A DNA stretch of 64,000 nucleotides from Bacteroidetes bacterium HGW-Bacteroidetes-16 (GCA_002840975.1 PHDN01000002.1:124001-188000), one strand, 5' to 3'. Positions 44,827-55,016 are shown, numbered from the stretch's first letter. Numbers and translations are program-made. The notes: generated by a model not told the origin, from the sequence alone.

Positions 44827-46737
44827 ATGCATAAATTTATTTCCTTCGGCATTATATTCTCTTTGTTTGCGATTCCAATAGGTATTGTTGCCCAATCTTT
44901 CCAGTTAAATCAATTGGTTCCATCCGTATACTCTTGCATCCTGCCTGACAAAAACGGTCAGCTTTTCTTTCTGCCGGTTACTTCGGGAGATACCAGCTGG
45001 ATCAAAAATGATTCTTCATTTTATGTTCCCGATCACCTGATGACGGAACCAAAAGGAACACATAAGGGTTTGTTCTTCGACTTCAAAAACAAGGATTTTT
45101 ATGGAAACCTTTATTACGGACCATTTCCTGATGAGCCGATCCTGGTTTCATTGCCTTCGTTTTCAAAAAGCACCCGAATTATTGCAGGCATCGCCAATCT
45201 TGATTGTTCACCGTTTTTTGACCCAACCACATCCGATACTCCCCAAAATATAAAACTCGCCTACCGGATTGCTGATCAATATGGTCGAATGTTGTACGAT
45301 GGAACCATTCGCGTCAATAAAGGGGAACAAATAATTCCTGCAATCACGATCATGGAAGGACCTTTTGTTAATCGGGTTGATCACCACAGTGCATACATCT
45401 CATTTACCACTAATCAGCGTTGTAGTTCCCTGGTAGTTGTTGATGGTCGTGAATTTAGAACAGTTAGTATGTTGGCCAATATGCAGGGAGATAAAATTCA
45501 TATAATCAAAATCGATCAGTTACTTCCTGAAACCAACTACCAATATGAAGTTCATTTTGGCGATTCTGTTGAGACCTATTCTTTTACAACAGCACCAATG
45601 CCCGGAAGCAGAAATTCTTTTGTGTTTGCTTTTACTTCTAAAACCCAGGCCGGTTTTGGTAGCGGTGAGAGCGAGTTCCTGGGAGTAAATCAGCTTTTGT
45701 TACAAAAAGCATCAGCGTTGGCAGCTCATGAAAACGTTGTTTTTTTTCAATTCTCAGGTAACTTGATCAGCGGGTATGTTTCGGAGGTGGGGGAGGCCGA
45801 TCAACAGTATTTTAACTGGAAAAAAGCGGTGGAACCTTTTGGGCATTATATACCATACTATGTCGGTTTAGGCGATCACGAGGCGGTGGAGCACGTTTTC
45901 GACGATGGCAGCAAGTATGGACTGGCAGTTGATAAGTTCCCTTTTGCTTCCGCTTCAGCGGAGGCCATTTTTGCAACTCATTTTGTTCAACCCGAAAATG
46001 GTCCTCAAAGCGAAGATGGTTCTGTTTACGATCCTCATTTGGAGGCAGGTGACTTTCCTTCCTATAAGGAAAATGTTTATTCTTATACCTACGATAACCT
46101 TGCTGTAATAGTGCTCAATTCAAATTATTGGTACACGCCTTCATACAAAGCGGTGTCGATGATAGGAGGTAATCTTTCCGGCTATATTATGGACAACCAA
46201 ATCAAATGGCTGTCAACTACCATCGATCAATTGGAGCAGGATAATCATATCGATCATGTTGTGGTGGTTATTAATTCTCCGGTTTTCCCAACCGGGAACA
46301 ACATCAATTCAGGAATGTGGTATGGTGGTAATAATGCCGTCAGGCCCATGGTGGCTGCTGAAAAAGTGAGTAAAGGAATCATTGAACGCAGGGACGAAGT
46401 GTTAGATGTGCTGATCAACAGGAGTTCAAAAACGAAAATCGTTCTATCCTCTGATGAGCATGGCTATTCGAGATTGGCCATTCATCCGGAACTGGATTTG
46501 TACCCTGAGGGTTACCGGGGTAAGATGTTACATCTGAGTCACAGTCTAACTCAAATAACGTGTGGATTGAGTGGAAAAGCTGGTAAAAAACTAGCGGATC
46601 TACCCTGGTCAGGTTCTATTGAAAAATGGTCCTCACAACCTGCCGTTGTCTTTATTCAGGTAACAGGGAAACAGATTTTGTTGCGTGCAATAAACCCACA
46701 AACCATAGAGGAGATTGAAGAAATTAATATTAAGTAG
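44827..46737 (+). CDS. Exported metallophosphoesterase/purple-acid-phosphatase-fold protein with altered metal ligands
   Basis: 636 residues with a signal peptide (about 1-22, ending IVAQS). An N-terminal beta region and a fibronectin-like segment (about 180-255, LLPETNYQYEVHFGD) precede a calcineurin-like domain (about 262-580). The fold order of purple acid phosphatases is kept, but the ligand motifs differ. GDxxY reads GNLISGY (Asn312, Tyr317), GNH reads GDHE (350-352), VxxH reads VVINSP (Asn483), and GHxHxY reads SDEHGY (Asp543, His545). The first Asp is also not seen (Ser271 region). It may bind metals differently or be inactive. It stands alone. Confidence 0.75.
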   Translation: MHKFISFGIIFSLFAIPIGIVAQSFQLNQLVPSVYSCILPDKNGQLFFLPVTSGDTSWIKNDSSFYVPDHLMTEPKGTHKGLFFDFKNKDFYGNLYYGPFPDEPILVSLPSFSKSTRIIAGIANLDCSPFFDPTTSDTPQNIKLAYRIADQYGRMLYDGTIRVNKGEQIIPAITIMEGPFVNRVDHHSAYISFTTNQRCSSLVVVDGREFRTVSMLANMQGDKIHIIKIDQLLPETNYQYEVHFGDSVETYSFTTAPMPGSRNSFVFAFTSKTQAGFGSGESEFLGVNQLLLQKASALAAHENVVFFQFSGNLISGYVSEVGEADQQYFNWKKAVEPFGHYIPYYVGLGDHEAVEHVFDDGSKYGLAVDKFPFASASAEAIFATHFVQPENGPQSEDGSVYDPHLEAGDFPSYKENVYSYTYDNLAVIVLNSNYWYTPSYKAVSMIGGNLSGYIMDNQIKWLSTTIDQLEQDNHIDHVVVVINSPVFPTGNNINSGMWYGGNNAVRPMVAAEKVSKGIIERRDEVLDVLINRSSKTKIVLSSDEHGYSRLAIHPELDLYPEGYRGKMLHLSHSLTQITCGLSGKAGKKLADLPWSGSIEKWSSQPAVVFIQVTGKQILLRAINPQTIEEIEEINIK

Positions 46738-46825
46738 TAGAAAACGGACTCAATTGAAATGTGTTGATTTTTAACTGGTTTTTTTGGTAAAAATCAATCT
46801 TTCTGCCCATCAATTCAATTTATAT

Positions 46826-46833
46826 TACTTTTG
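46826..46833 (+). promoter_or_regulatory. -7 box upstream of topA
   Basis: TACTTTTG fits TAnnTTTG, 44 bases before the topA start. No -33 TTG at the usual spacing. Confidence 0.45.
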
Positions 46834-46877
46834 CAGCTTCAAAAAATACCTTTAATACAATCAATTAATCGTTAAAG

Positions 46878-49199
46878 ATGGCAAAAAACCTCGTGATTGT
46901 CGAATCACCGGCAAAGGCAAAAACAATTGAAGGTTTCCTTGGGAAGGATTTTGTGGTAAAATCCAGCTTTGGACATGTGATGGACCTGAACAAGACGAAA
47001 CTAAGTGTGGATGTTGAACAGAATTTTGAACCTAAATTTGAAGTAAGTGCTGATAAAAAAAAGCTTGTTGCGGAGCTGAAAAAATTGGCTAAAGAAGCCG
47101 AAATGGTTTGGCTTGCTTCCGATGAAGACCGTGAGGGAGAAGCCATTTCATGGCATTTGTTCACCGCGTTGGGATTAAAAGAAGACAAAACAAAGCGAAT
47201 CGTTTTTCATGAGATCACAAAAACAGCCATCTTAACTGCCATCGAAAATCCGCGAAATATTGACAGAAACCTGGTTAGTGCACAACAGGCACGCAGGGTG
47301 CTCGACCGATTGGTTGGTTACGAACTTTCGCCCCTGCTCTGGAAAAAAGTAAAACCTTCGCTCAGCGCAGGGCGCGTTCAGTCAGTGGCAGTGAGGTTGA
47401 TAGTGGAACGCGAAGAAGAAATTAAAAATTTCAATAGCATTCCTTCGTACCGCACTGTTGCTGAATTTGTGTTGTCTGATCAAAAGGAAAAGCAAGCCTT
47501 TCAGGCAGAATACCCCATTCGTTTTGAGGAACATGATCAGGCTCTGGAATTTTTGCAACAGCAAATGAATGCCTCCTTTGTGGTGAAACAGGTTGAAACA
47601 AAACCAGCAAAGAAATCGCCGGCAGCTCCTTTTACAACATCTACTTTGCAGCAGGAAGCAGCACGCAAACTTGGCTTTTCTGTGGCCAACACCATGCGGG
47701 TGGCACAAAATCTTTATGAGTCAGGTAAAATCACCTATATGCGTACCGACTCCGTAAATTTGTCCGGCTTTGCTATTAACATGGCTAAAGATGAAATTAC
47801 TTCGGCTTATGGTAAGGAGTACGTAAAAACACGAAAATACACAACCAAAACAAAAGGTGCCCAGGAAGCCCACGAAGCAATAAGGCCAACCTATATGAAT
47901 CAGTCGTCTGTTAGCGGAAATGCTGATGAAAAGCGGTTGTATGAACTGATCTGGAAACGCACCATCGCATCACAGATGAGTGATGCCGAGCTTGAAAGAA
48001 CCCAGGTAAAGATTGCCTCCTCCAAGGCAGACGACCTATTTGTTGCTTCTGGCGAGGTTATTAAATTCGATGGTTTTTTAAAAGTCTACCTCGAAAGTTC
48101 TGATGATGAACCTACTGATCAGGAAGGCATACTCCCGGCCATGAGAGCAAACGATCCGTTAGACCTGATCCAAATGACTTCCCGTGAGCGGTTTTCAAAA
48201 CATCCGCCACGTTACAGTGAGGCAAGCCTTGTTAAAAAAATGGAGGAACTGGGAATAGGACGTCCTTCTACCTATGCTCCTACCATTTCCACCATACAAA
48301 AGCGTGAATACGTTGTAAAAGAAACACGTACCTCTGAAAAAAGAAGCATTCAACTGCTGGTTTTAAAGGGGAATAAGATTTCCGAAAAAACACTTTCTGA
48401 GAATGTTTCATCTGAGCAAACCAAATTATTCCCAACCGACGTTGGATCGTTGGTAAACAAATTCCTGATGCAGTATTTCGACGATATCATCGACTTCAAT
48501 TTTACTGCCAATGTAGAAAAGGAATTCGATGAAATAGCCGATGGGTTAAAAGAATGGAACCAGATGATCAAGGAGTTTTATGGCCCTTTTCATAGTAAAA
48601 TAGAGCAGACAGAAGAAAACTCAGGGAAATTCAGTGGCGAAAAATGTTTGGGAGTTGATCCCGAATCGGGTAAAAACATCTATGTGAAAATTGGACGATT
48701 TGGGCCACTGGCACAAATCGGTGATACCGATTCAGAAGAAAAACCCCGTTTTGCAGGCCTGCGCAAAACCCAAAGTATCGAAACCATTACTTTGGAAGAA
48801 GCACTCAAACTATTCGATTTTCCAAGAACTCTTGGAGAATACGAGGAAAATGAGGTTACTGTTGCTATTGGACGCTTTGGCCCCTACGTGAAATTCGACA
48901 GCAAATTTTATTCTTTGAAAAAGGATGACAACCCGGCCGATATTTCGTTGGACCGTGCCATCGAAATTATCCTTGAAAAGCAACAGGCCGAAAGGGAAAA
49001 GCTGATCAAGAAATTCGATCAGGATGAAGATGTACAGCTACTTAATGGCCGTTATGGCCCATATCTGGTGATTAAAAAACAAAATTTTAAACTTCCCAAA
49101 GGAACCGATCCCAATTCATTGTCGCTTGAGGAATGTTATAAAATTTCAGAAGACCCTAAAAACATGCCTAAAAAACGGTTTGTGAAAAAGAAAAAATAA
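46878..49199 (+). CDS. topA: DNA topoisomerase I
   Basis: A type IA topoisomerase that relaxes negative supercoils. 773 residues. The Toprim domain opens LVIVESPAKAKTIEGFLG and has ASDEDREGEAISWH with the acidic triad. Catalytic Tyr287 sits in GKITYMRTDS. GIGRPSTYAPTISTIQ is also typical. In place of C-terminal zinc fingers there are basic repeats of the type GRFGPYVKF and NGRYGPYLVI, as in other Bacteroidota. The arginase-fold gene follows 61 bases later. Confidence 0.97.
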   Translation: MAKNLVIVESPAKAKTIEGFLGKDFVVKSSFGHVMDLNKTKLSVDVEQNFEPKFEVSADKKKLVAELKKLAKEAEMVWLASDEDREGEAISWHLFTALGLKEDKTKRIVFHEITKTAILTAIENPRNIDRNLVSAQQARRVLDRLVGYELSPLLWKKVKPSLSAGRVQSVAVRLIVEREEEIKNFNSIPSYRTVAEFVLSDQKEKQAFQAEYPIRFEEHDQALEFLQQQMNASFVVKQVETKPAKKSPAAPFTTSTLQQEAARKLGFSVANTMRVAQNLYESGKITYMRTDSVNLSGFAINMAKDEITSAYGKEYVKTRKYTTKTKGAQEAHEAIRPTYMNQSSVSGNADEKRLYELIWKRTIASQMSDAELERTQVKIASSKADDLFVASGEVIKFDGFLKVYLESSDDEPTDQEGILPAMRANDPLDLIQMTSRERFSKHPPRYSEASLVKKMEELGIGRPSTYAPTISTIQKREYVVKETRTSEKRSIQLLVLKGNKISEKTLSENVSSEQTKLFPTDVGSLVNKFLMQYFDDIIDFNFTANVEKEFDEIADGLKEWNQMIKEFYGPFHSKIEQTEENSGKFSGEKCLGVDPESGKNIYVKIGRFGPLAQIGDTDSEEKPRFAGLRKTQSIETITLEEALKLFDFPRTLGEYEENEVTVAIGRFGPYVKFDSKFYSLKKDDNPADISLDRAIEIILEKQQAEREKLIKKFDQDEDVQLLNGRYGPYLVIKKQNFKLPKGTDPNSLSLEECYKISEDPKNMPKKRFVKKKK

Positions 49200-49260
49200 C
49201 CTCGGTTCATCGGGTTCATAATTTATTTATTTTCGTTCCTCAAAGCATGATAGCCCTGTT

Positions 49261-50436
49261 ATGGAAATAAACCACTATTTTCAGCCAATTGATGTTGATT
49301 GGATCGAGTCCCTGCAAAATTCAGGAAGGAAACGACTTGGGGATGTGATTGTTGCGCATACTTCTTCAGGTGCCATGCCCGATCCTGAACAATATAGCCT
49401 GGCCATTATCGGTGTTCCTGAAGACCGGGGAACCGTGACTAACATGGGTTGTGCTCAAGCTCCGGATGAGGTGCGAAAACACTTGTACCGTCTGTTCTCC
49501 CATTGGAATCAGGTGTCGATTTGCGATTTGGGAAACCTGAAAAACGGACACCGGCTAGAAGACACTTATTTTGCCTTTAAGGAAGTTGTGGCAGAACTTG
49601 TCCGCAATAAAGTGATTCCAATTGTTATTGGTGGGAGTCAGGATTTAACTTATGCCAATTATCTGGCTTACGAAAATGTGGGCAGAGTGATCAATATTGC
49701 AGCCATCGACCCCATGTTCGACCTGGGTCATGATGAACATGAGTTGAACAGCCAGAGTTATTTGAGTCGCATTATCTTGCATCAGCCCAATTTTTTGTTC
49801 AACTACACCAACATTGGTTATCAAACTTATTTCGTTGATCAGGAATCGCAAGTACTGATGAAAAATTTGTATTTTGATGTGTTTCGCCTGGGAAATGTTC
49901 GTGCTAATATGGAAGAGGTAGAGCCAATGGTGCGCAATGCCGATATTCTGAGCATCGATTTGGCTTCCATACGACATTCAGAAGCCCCGGCCAGTGAGCA
50001 GTCGTCACCCAATGGATTTTATGGTGAAGAAATGTGCCAGATATGCCGTTATGCAGGATTAAGTGATAAACTCACCAGCATCGGGTTTTATGAGCTAAAC
50101 CCATCGCTCGATCATCAGGGGCAATCGGCCTTCTTATATGCTCAAATGATCTGGTATTTTATTGATGGATTTGTTAATAGACAACATGATTTTCCTGAAC
50201 AGGACAACGATGACTTTGTCAAATTTACGCTTCATGTGGAGGATTTTGACGAGGAACTGCTCTTTTTGAAGAGTAAAAAATCCAGCCGATGGTGGATGGT
50301 GGTGGGTGTAAAAGATGTGGTGAGCAAGAAATATCGCCGACATCAGTTTGTTCCTTGTTCTTACGACGATTATCAGGCTGCACTTAACCAGGAAATCCCC
50401 GATCGCTGGTGGAAGGTGCAACAAAAACTAATGTAG
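49261..50436 (+). CDS. Arginase/formimidoylglutamase-fold protein with altered metal site
   Basis: 391 residues of the ureohydrolase superfamily. The expected manganese motifs are altered. GGDHS reads GGSQD (124-128), DAHxD reads DPMFD (150-154), and SFDxDxxDP reads SIDLASIRHSEAP (231-243). Only some aspartates remain, so a canonical binuclear manganese site is unlikely. A C-terminal extension (from about 315) contains SSRWWMVVGVKD. Databases usually call such proteins formimidoylglutamase; enzymatic activity is doubtful. As I recall, homologues sit between topA and gliding/type IX secretion genes in some Bacteroidota; those genes are not present here. Confidence 0.75.
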   Translation: MEINHYFQPIDVDWIESLQNSGRKRLGDVIVAHTSSGAMPDPEQYSLAIIGVPEDRGTVTNMGCAQAPDEVRKHLYRLFSHWNQVSICDLGNLKNGHRLEDTYFAFKEVVAELVRNKVIPIVIGGSQDLTYANYLAYENVGRVINIAAIDPMFDLGHDEHELNSQSYLSRIILHQPNFLFNYTNIGYQTYFVDQESQVLMKNLYFDVFRLGNVRANMEEVEPMVRNADILSIDLASIRHSEAPASEQSSPNGFYGEEMCQICRYAGLSDKLTSIGFYELNPSLDHQGQSAFLYAQMIWYFIDGFVNRQHDFPEQDNDDFVKFTLHVEDFDEELLFLKSKKSSRWWMVVGVKDVVSKKYRRHQFVPCSYDDYQAALNQEIPDRWWKVQQKLM

Positions 50437-50437
50437 G

Positions 50438-50986
50438 TTATTTCTTTTCACGGGATGGATTGTCTTGCAAGAATGATTTCCATCCGCTATAACTTTTTTC
50501 AGTGGAGGACGTTTTACCCTGGAAAAAGTGACAAACAGCCGCGGCCAGCCCATCCGTAGCATCTAAATATTCCGGAACTTCAACAAATTTAACCAGATTG
50601 GCCAGCATGCCGGCTACTTGTTCTTTACTCGCGTTCCCGTTTCCGGTGATCGATTGTTTTATTTTTTTTGGTGAATACTCAAAAATAGGAATGTCTTTAT
50701 AAAGACCGGCGGCCATGGCTACACCCTGTGCCCTGCCCAGTTTTAACATCGATTGTACATTTTTTCCAAAAAACGGAGCTTCCAGGGCCATTTCGTCTGG
50801 ATGGTACTGCTCAATTAATCCTAGCGTTCGTTCAAAAATCTTTTTTAACTTTAGCGCATGGTTTTCGTACGATCCCAGCTTGAGTACACCCATGGTTACC
50901 AATTCGATGGCGTTTCCATGTTGATGTATGAGTCCGTAACCCATAATGTTTGTCCCGGGGTCAATGCCAAGAATAATCCGTTCCAC
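50438..50986 (-). CDS. ruvC: Holliday junction resolvase RuvC
   Basis: A 182-residue endonuclease that cuts Holliday junctions with RuvAB. The acidic residues of the RNase H-like site are present: Asp9 in LGIDPGTN, Glu69 in LEAPFFGKN, and the C-terminal [14 protein letters not shown]. It ends 2 bases from the convergent arginase-fold gene and starts 18 bases from the divergent membrane protein gene. ruvA and ruvB are not in the window. Confidence 0.95.
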   Translation of the reverse strand: MERIILGIDPGTNIMGYGLIHQHGNAIELVTMGVLKLGSYENHALKLKKIFERTLGLIEQYHPDEMALEAPFFGKNVQSMLKLGRAQGVAMAAGLYKDIPIFEYSPKKIKQSITGNGNASKEQVAGMLANLVKFVEVPEYLDATDGLAAAVCHFFQGKTSSTEKSYSGWKSFLQDNPSREKK

Positions 50987-51004
50987 CAGCCGATTGATTT
51001 TTAA

Positions 51005-52030
51005 ATGATGATTGCAAAACTACGTAAAACAACCAACACGCTCATCAAACTTTTGGTGGTTGTACTCACATTGGTGTTTTTATACGATCAGCTGTTTATT
51101 CGCCACGATATGGAAAACATCATGGCCTTTTTTCCATTGATATACGAAAAGCAAAACGTGTTTTTCTTGTTGTTGATAGTTGGTTTGTTGACAGTGCTTA
51201 ATTTTTCACTCGAAACACTGAAGTGGCAGCTTATTATTTCAAAACTTGAAGAAATACCCTTTCTTCGCTCCGTGAAAGCAGTCCTGGCTGGTATGGCCGT
51301 GAGTATGTTTATGCCAAACCGGGTGGGCGATTATCTGGGCAGGGTATTTATCCTGAAACATGCAGACAGGTTACAGGCAGTACTGGCTACCATTCTGGGA
51401 AGCATGGCGCAGCTGATAACGACCTTATTATTTGGGATGGTCGCACTCTTGTTTTATTACCCTTTTCTATTTGATGTGCATATCCTGTTTCATGGATGGA
51501 TTTTTTCCGGATTGGTACTTGGTGTGATGGTCACCTCCTTTTTAATGGTATTTGTTTACCTCAATTTCAATTCGTTTTCTCTTGTCATCAAGAGAATTAG
51601 TGGGAGAGGATACCGGAAAATAAAAAAATATGCCGAAGTATTTTCGATGTATTCTTTTAGCGAACTTTTTGGCATACTGCTCATCAGTATAGCAAGATAC
51701 ATGGTGTTTTCGTTTCAATTTTATTTGTTATTAAAGGTCTTTCAGGTGCCTGTGAACTATCCTGAGTCCATGATGTTGGTGAGCATGGTCTATTTATTCA
51801 TGACCGGGATTCCTACCATTGCATTGACTGAATTTGGCGTTCGGGGTACAGTAAGTCTGACCGTTTTTGAACAATATTTTGTAGCAATAGGTTGTTGGAA
51901 TGAAGATCTGACACTTGGCATCGTCGCCGCATCGTCCATGTTATGGGTAGTGAATATCGTCTTCCCGGCAGCTGTTGGTACCGTTTTTGTTTTTAGTTTG
52001 CGATTTATCAGAAGAAACCATGTGGATTGA
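51005..52030 (+). CDS. LPG-synthase-type transmembrane protein (YbhN/UPF0104 family)
   Basis: A 341-residue polytopic protein with about eight helices. The conserved pattern around [24 protein letters not shown] (split here at residues about 93-117) and [13 protein letters not shown] matches the lysylphosphatidylglycerol synthetase/glycosyltransferase AglD-type membrane domain. The catalytic GNAT part of MprF is absent. Such proteins are proposed lipid flippases. It overlaps the glycosyltransferase gene by 11 bases, implying translational coupling and a shared role with that enzyme. Confidence 0.85.
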   Translation: MMIAKLRKTTNTLIKLLVVVLTLVFLYDQLFIRHDMENIMAFFPLIYEKQNVFFLLLIVGLLTVLNFSLETLKWQLIISKLEEIPFLRSVKAVLAGMAVSMFMPNRVGDYLGRVFILKHADRLQAVLATILGSMAQLITTLLFGMVALLFYYPFLFDVHILFHGWIFSGLVLGVMVTSFLMVFVYLNFNSFSLVIKRISGRGYRKIKKYAEVFSMYSFSELFGILLISIARYMVFSFQFYLLLKVFQVPVNYPESMMLVSMVYLFMTGIPTIALTEFGVRGTVSLTVFEQYFVAIGCWNEDLTLGIVAASSMLWVVNIVFPAAVGTVFVFSLRFIRRNHVD

Positions 52031-53156
52031 ACTACTTTCTGTTGTCGTGTTGGTCATAAGCATGGCTTATCTATTGGTCATGATTATCATTACGATCGGG
52101 TGGTTTAGTCTCGACAAGTCAGTTCCTCCACCTGGGAATACCCAAAAGAAGGTGACCGTGTTAGTCGCTGCGCGAAATGAAGAACACACGATTGTAAATT
52201 TGCTGAAAAGTCTTGAACAGCAGCATTATCCCAAAGCTTTATTCAAGGTAGTTATTGTTGATGATCATTCCACGGATCAGACTTTTGAAGTGATTACAAA
52301 TTTTGCGCAAATTCATGCGGGTTTAAATATCAAGGTGATAAAAGCCATTGGACATGGAAAAAAAGCTGCTCTTAAGCAAGGAATATCTCTTACAAAAACG
52401 GCTTTGATAGTAACCACAGATGCAGATTGTATTGTGCCACCGGGTTGGTTACAAAATTATGCCGATGCATTTGATAATGAAGAAGTTTCACTGATATTGG
52501 CTCCGGTTGTTTATCAGCAAAAAAGGAGAATACTTCAAAAACTAATGACTCTTGAATTCTTTAGCCTGGTTGCTTCAGGAGCAGGAGCGGCAGGAATCCG
52601 GTTGCCTTTCATGGGAAACGGGGCCAACATGGCCTTTACCAGCCAGGTTTATGAATCAGGCGTGGATGATAAAGGCTATCATCGGTACACCTCGGGCGAT
52701 GATGTTTTTCTAATACACCATACGTTCAGGTATTTTGGAAGAAAAAGCATCCGATTTTTACTTAAAAAGGAAGTGCTTGTGGAAACGCCACCTCCTGAAT
52801 CGCTGAGTCAGTTTATAAATCAAAGGTTAAGATGGGCATCAAAGGCCAAAGGCTATCAATCGCCTGTCGCTATTGTAGTTTCTTTTGTTGTTTTGTTGAC
52901 TAACAGTATGTTGGCCGTCCTGTTTTTTTCCGGCTTTTGGATGAATTGGCTATGGTGGATTTATACTTTGCTGATGCTGATGAAAATATTAATCGACATG
53001 CCGCTGGTATATGGCTATGCAGGTTTTGCTCAACGAAACGATCTGAAAAAGTGGTTCATTCCATTTAGTTTTATCTACCCGTTTTATGTTGTTTTGGTCG
53101 GTTTGGCCTCGCTGGTGGTTAGCATTAGCTGGAAAGACAGGCGGTTTTCAAGATAG
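52020..53156 (+). CDS. Membrane-anchored family 2 glycosyltransferase
   Basis: 378 residues from ATG 52020 ([10 protein letters not shown]); an earlier start at 51975 would lie deeper inside the previous gene. An N-terminal helix (about 5-27) is followed by the GT2 domain: VTVLVAARNEEHTIVNLL, VIVDDHSTDQT, VTTDADCIVPPGWL (DxD), a GDDVFLIH region, and QRLRWASK (QxxRW motif). C-terminal helices span about 288-370. The QxxRW box resembles processive or lipid-linked sugar transferases. The acceptor is unknown, but coupling to the upstream flippase-like gene suggests lipid glycosylation. Confidence 0.9.
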   Translation: MWIELLSVVVLVISMAYLLVMIIITIGWFSLDKSVPPPGNTQKKVTVLVAARNEEHTIVNLLKSLEQQHYPKALFKVVIVDDHSTDQTFEVITNFAQIHAGLNIKVIKAIGHGKKAALKQGISLTKTALIVTTDADCIVPPGWLQNYADAFDNEEVSLILAPVVYQQKRRILQKLMTLEFFSLVASGAGAAGIRLPFMGNGANMAFTSQVYESGVDDKGYHRYTSGDDVFLIHHTFRYFGRKSIRFLLKKEVLVETPPPESLSQFINQRLRWASKAKGYQSPVAIVVSFVVLLTNSMLAVLFFSGFWMNWLWWIYTLLMLMKILIDMPLVYGYAGFAQRNDLKKWFIPFSFIYPFYVVLVGLASLVVSISWKDRRFSR

Positions 53157-53158
53157 AC

Positions 53159-53839
53159 TTACAAAGCTTTTATTTCTCTGTTTTTCAGAATGATTTCAGC
53201 CATTTGTAAGTCATTGGGGGAGGTGATTTTGATGTTTTCTGTTTCCCCCGGAATTAAGATAACCGGGTATCCCAAACTTTCTAAAACGGAGGAATCGTCG
53301 GTAAATTTTTCTTCCCATGATTGTCTGTAAGCCTGCAGAATCAGGTTGCTTTTAAAAACCTGTGGAGTTTGAACGGCCCTGTATTGCTCGCGTGCAACCG
53401 TTTTGTTGTGGGGCCCGGATACATACCTGATGGAATCCGTGAAAGGGATTACAGGAACCGCACAACTCTTTAACTCCGCGATTTTGAAACAGGATTGTAT
53501 CAACTCAGCCGACACAAGTGGACGAACAGCATCGTGTATGGCTATCAACGAAGGATTTGTCACCAAAGCAAGCCCGGCCTGTACCGAATGAAAGCGGGTG
53601 AGACCTCCTACTACCAGGCGGTGTGGGATTTTGAAAGCGTATTCCTGACACAGATTGTTCCAATGTTGATGCCAGTCCTCGTTTAAGATTAATACAAATT
53701 CAGCATCTTCAACCTGGTTGAATGCCTCAAAAGCATGCATTAACATTGGCTTTCCGTTCAATAATGCGAACTGTTTTGGTAATTCCGACTCAAAACGTTT
53801 TCCTGCCCCTCCTGCTAAAATCAGTATATATTTTTTCAT
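53159..53839 (-). CDS. ispD: 2-C-methyl-D-erythritol 4-phosphate cytidylyltransferase IspD
   Basis: Third enzyme step of the MEP isoprenoid pathway, transferring CMP to methylerythritol phosphate. 226 residues. ILAGGAGKRFESELPKQF is the CTP-binding motif, with VVGGLTRFHSVQ, IAIHDAVRPLVS and VQTPQVFK also typical, and TDDSSVLESLGYPV near the C-terminus. It is 71 bases downstream of queA, with a terminator between them, so it probably has its own promoter or relies on leaky termination. Confidence 0.95.
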   Translation of the reverse strand: MKKYILILAGGAGKRFESELPKQFALLNGKPMLMHAFEAFNQVEDAEFVLILNEDWHQHWNNLCQEYAFKIPHRLVVGGLTRFHSVQAGLALVTNPSLIAIHDAVRPLVSAELIQSCFKIAELKSCAVPVIPFTDSIRYVSGPHNKTVAREQYRAVQTPQVFKSNLILQAYRQSWEEKFTDDSSVLESLGYPVILIPGETENIKITSPNDLQMAEIILKNREIKAL

Positions 53840-53860
53840 TTGATAAAGTAAAAAGAGAAA

Positions 53861-53882
53861 AACCCGGTACAGTAACCGGGTT
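53861..53882 (-). terminator. Terminator between queA and ispD
   Basis: AACCCGGT and ACCGGGTT pair perfectly (8 bp) around a 6-base loop. On the minus strand it is followed by TTTCTCTTTTTACTTT. It lies 28 bases past the queA stop and 21 bases before the ispD start. Confidence 0.8.
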
Positions 53883-53910
53883 ATAACGAAGATTTTGTTT
53901 TTTTATTAAC

Positions 53911-54960
53911 CTAAAGGATCAACATGGCATCGCCATAAGTAAAGAACTTGTATTTTTCTTTAATGGCTACATCGTAAATTTCACGCAGAAAATCATATCC
54001 GGCGAAAGCCGATACCATCATCATCATGGGGGACATAGGCAGGTGAAAATTAGATACCATTGAGTCGGCAGTTTTAAATTCGTAAGGTGGATTGATAAAT
54101 TTATTGGTCCATCCTCTATAAGGTTTAATTTGTCCGGTAATGCTAACGGCTGTTTCCAACGCTTTCAGGCTGGTGGTTCCAACAGCACAGACCTTATGTT
54201 TATTTTCTTTGGCAGTATTGATAATATCGGCCATCTCCTGCAGAACGAACATCTCTTCTGAATCCACTTTGTGCTTCGTCAAATCTTCGACTTCGATGGA
54301 GCGGAAATTTCCAAGCCCGGTATGCAAGGTGACTTCTGAAAAGTTAACACCCTTTATTTCCAGACGTTTCATTAGTTCACGTGAAAAATGCAGCCCGGCC
54401 GTAGGAGCGGCAATGGCGCCTTCGTGTTTGGCATAAATTGTTTGATAACGTTCGTCATCAACGGGTTCGATGGGTCTTTTATGGATTTTTGGAAGCGGTG
54501 TTTGTCCAAGAGCCTGAATGGTATCCTTAAATTCATCATAGGTGCCATCGAATAGAAAACGCAACGTTCTGCCTCGTGAAGTGGTGTTGTCGATTACCTC
54601 AGCAACCAGTTCTTCGTTTTCACCAAAATACAATTTGTTACCAATGCGGATTTTTCGGGCAGGATCGACCAACACATCCCACAAACGGCTTTCCCGGTTG
54701 AGTTCCCGAAGTAAAAAAACTTCAATTTTCGCTCCGGTTTTTTCTTTTTCACCATAAAGTCTGGCAGGGAATACACGCGTGTTGTTAATCACAAAAACAT
54801 CCCCCTCAAAAAAATAATCCTGGATGTCCCTAAATATTTTATGCTCGATGGTGTGTGTGCTCCTGTTGATTACCATCATTCTCGAATCATCTCTGTTTTT
54901 TGGAGGATGGTCAGCAATCAACTCCCTTGGTAAATCAAATTTAAATTGGGATAATTTCAT
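53911..54960 (-). CDS. queA: S-adenosylmethionine:tRNA ribosyltransferase-isomerase QueA
   Basis: Adds the cyclopentene precursor to preQ1 in tRNA, a late step of queuosine synthesis. 349 residues. Typical opening [22 protein letters not shown] (residues 8-29, broken here into its Pro/Asp motifs), then [33 protein letters not shown], and [12 protein letters not shown] with [12 protein letters not shown] near the C-terminus. A complete promoter precedes it and a terminator follows. Confidence 0.96.
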   Translation of the reverse strand: MKLSQFKFDLPRELIADHPPKNRDDSRMMVINRSTHTIEHKIFRDIQDYFFEGDVFVINNTRVFPARLYGEKEKTGAKIEVFLLRELNRESRLWDVLVDPARKIRIGNKLYFGENEELVAEVIDNTTSRGRTLRFLFDGTYDEFKDTIQALGQTPLPKIHKRPIEPVDDERYQTIYAKHEGAIAAPTAGLHFSRELMKRLEIKGVNFSEVTLHTGLGNFRSIEVEDLTKHKVDSEEMFVLQEMADIINTAKENKHKVCAVGTTSLKALETAVSITGQIKPYRGWTNKFINPPYEFKTADSMVSNFHLPMSPMMMMVSAFAGYDFLREIYDVAIKEKYKFFTYGDAMLIL

Positions 54961-55016
54961 GTATGAATATTTAAATTACTTTTAGTACCTTTTGTCCCTT
55001 CAGGGGAAAAAGTTTG

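Noticed and set aside
46764-46797. Terminator between the phosphoesterase-fold gene and topA
   Set aside because: TTGATTTTTA and TAAAAATCAA pair over 10 bases, but the stem is almost all A-T with a 14-base loop; too weak to call with confidence.
54373-54388. Second parS-like site around CACGTG inside queA
   Set aside because: Three mismatches to the 16-base consensus and not palindromic over the full length; expected by chance in coding DNA.
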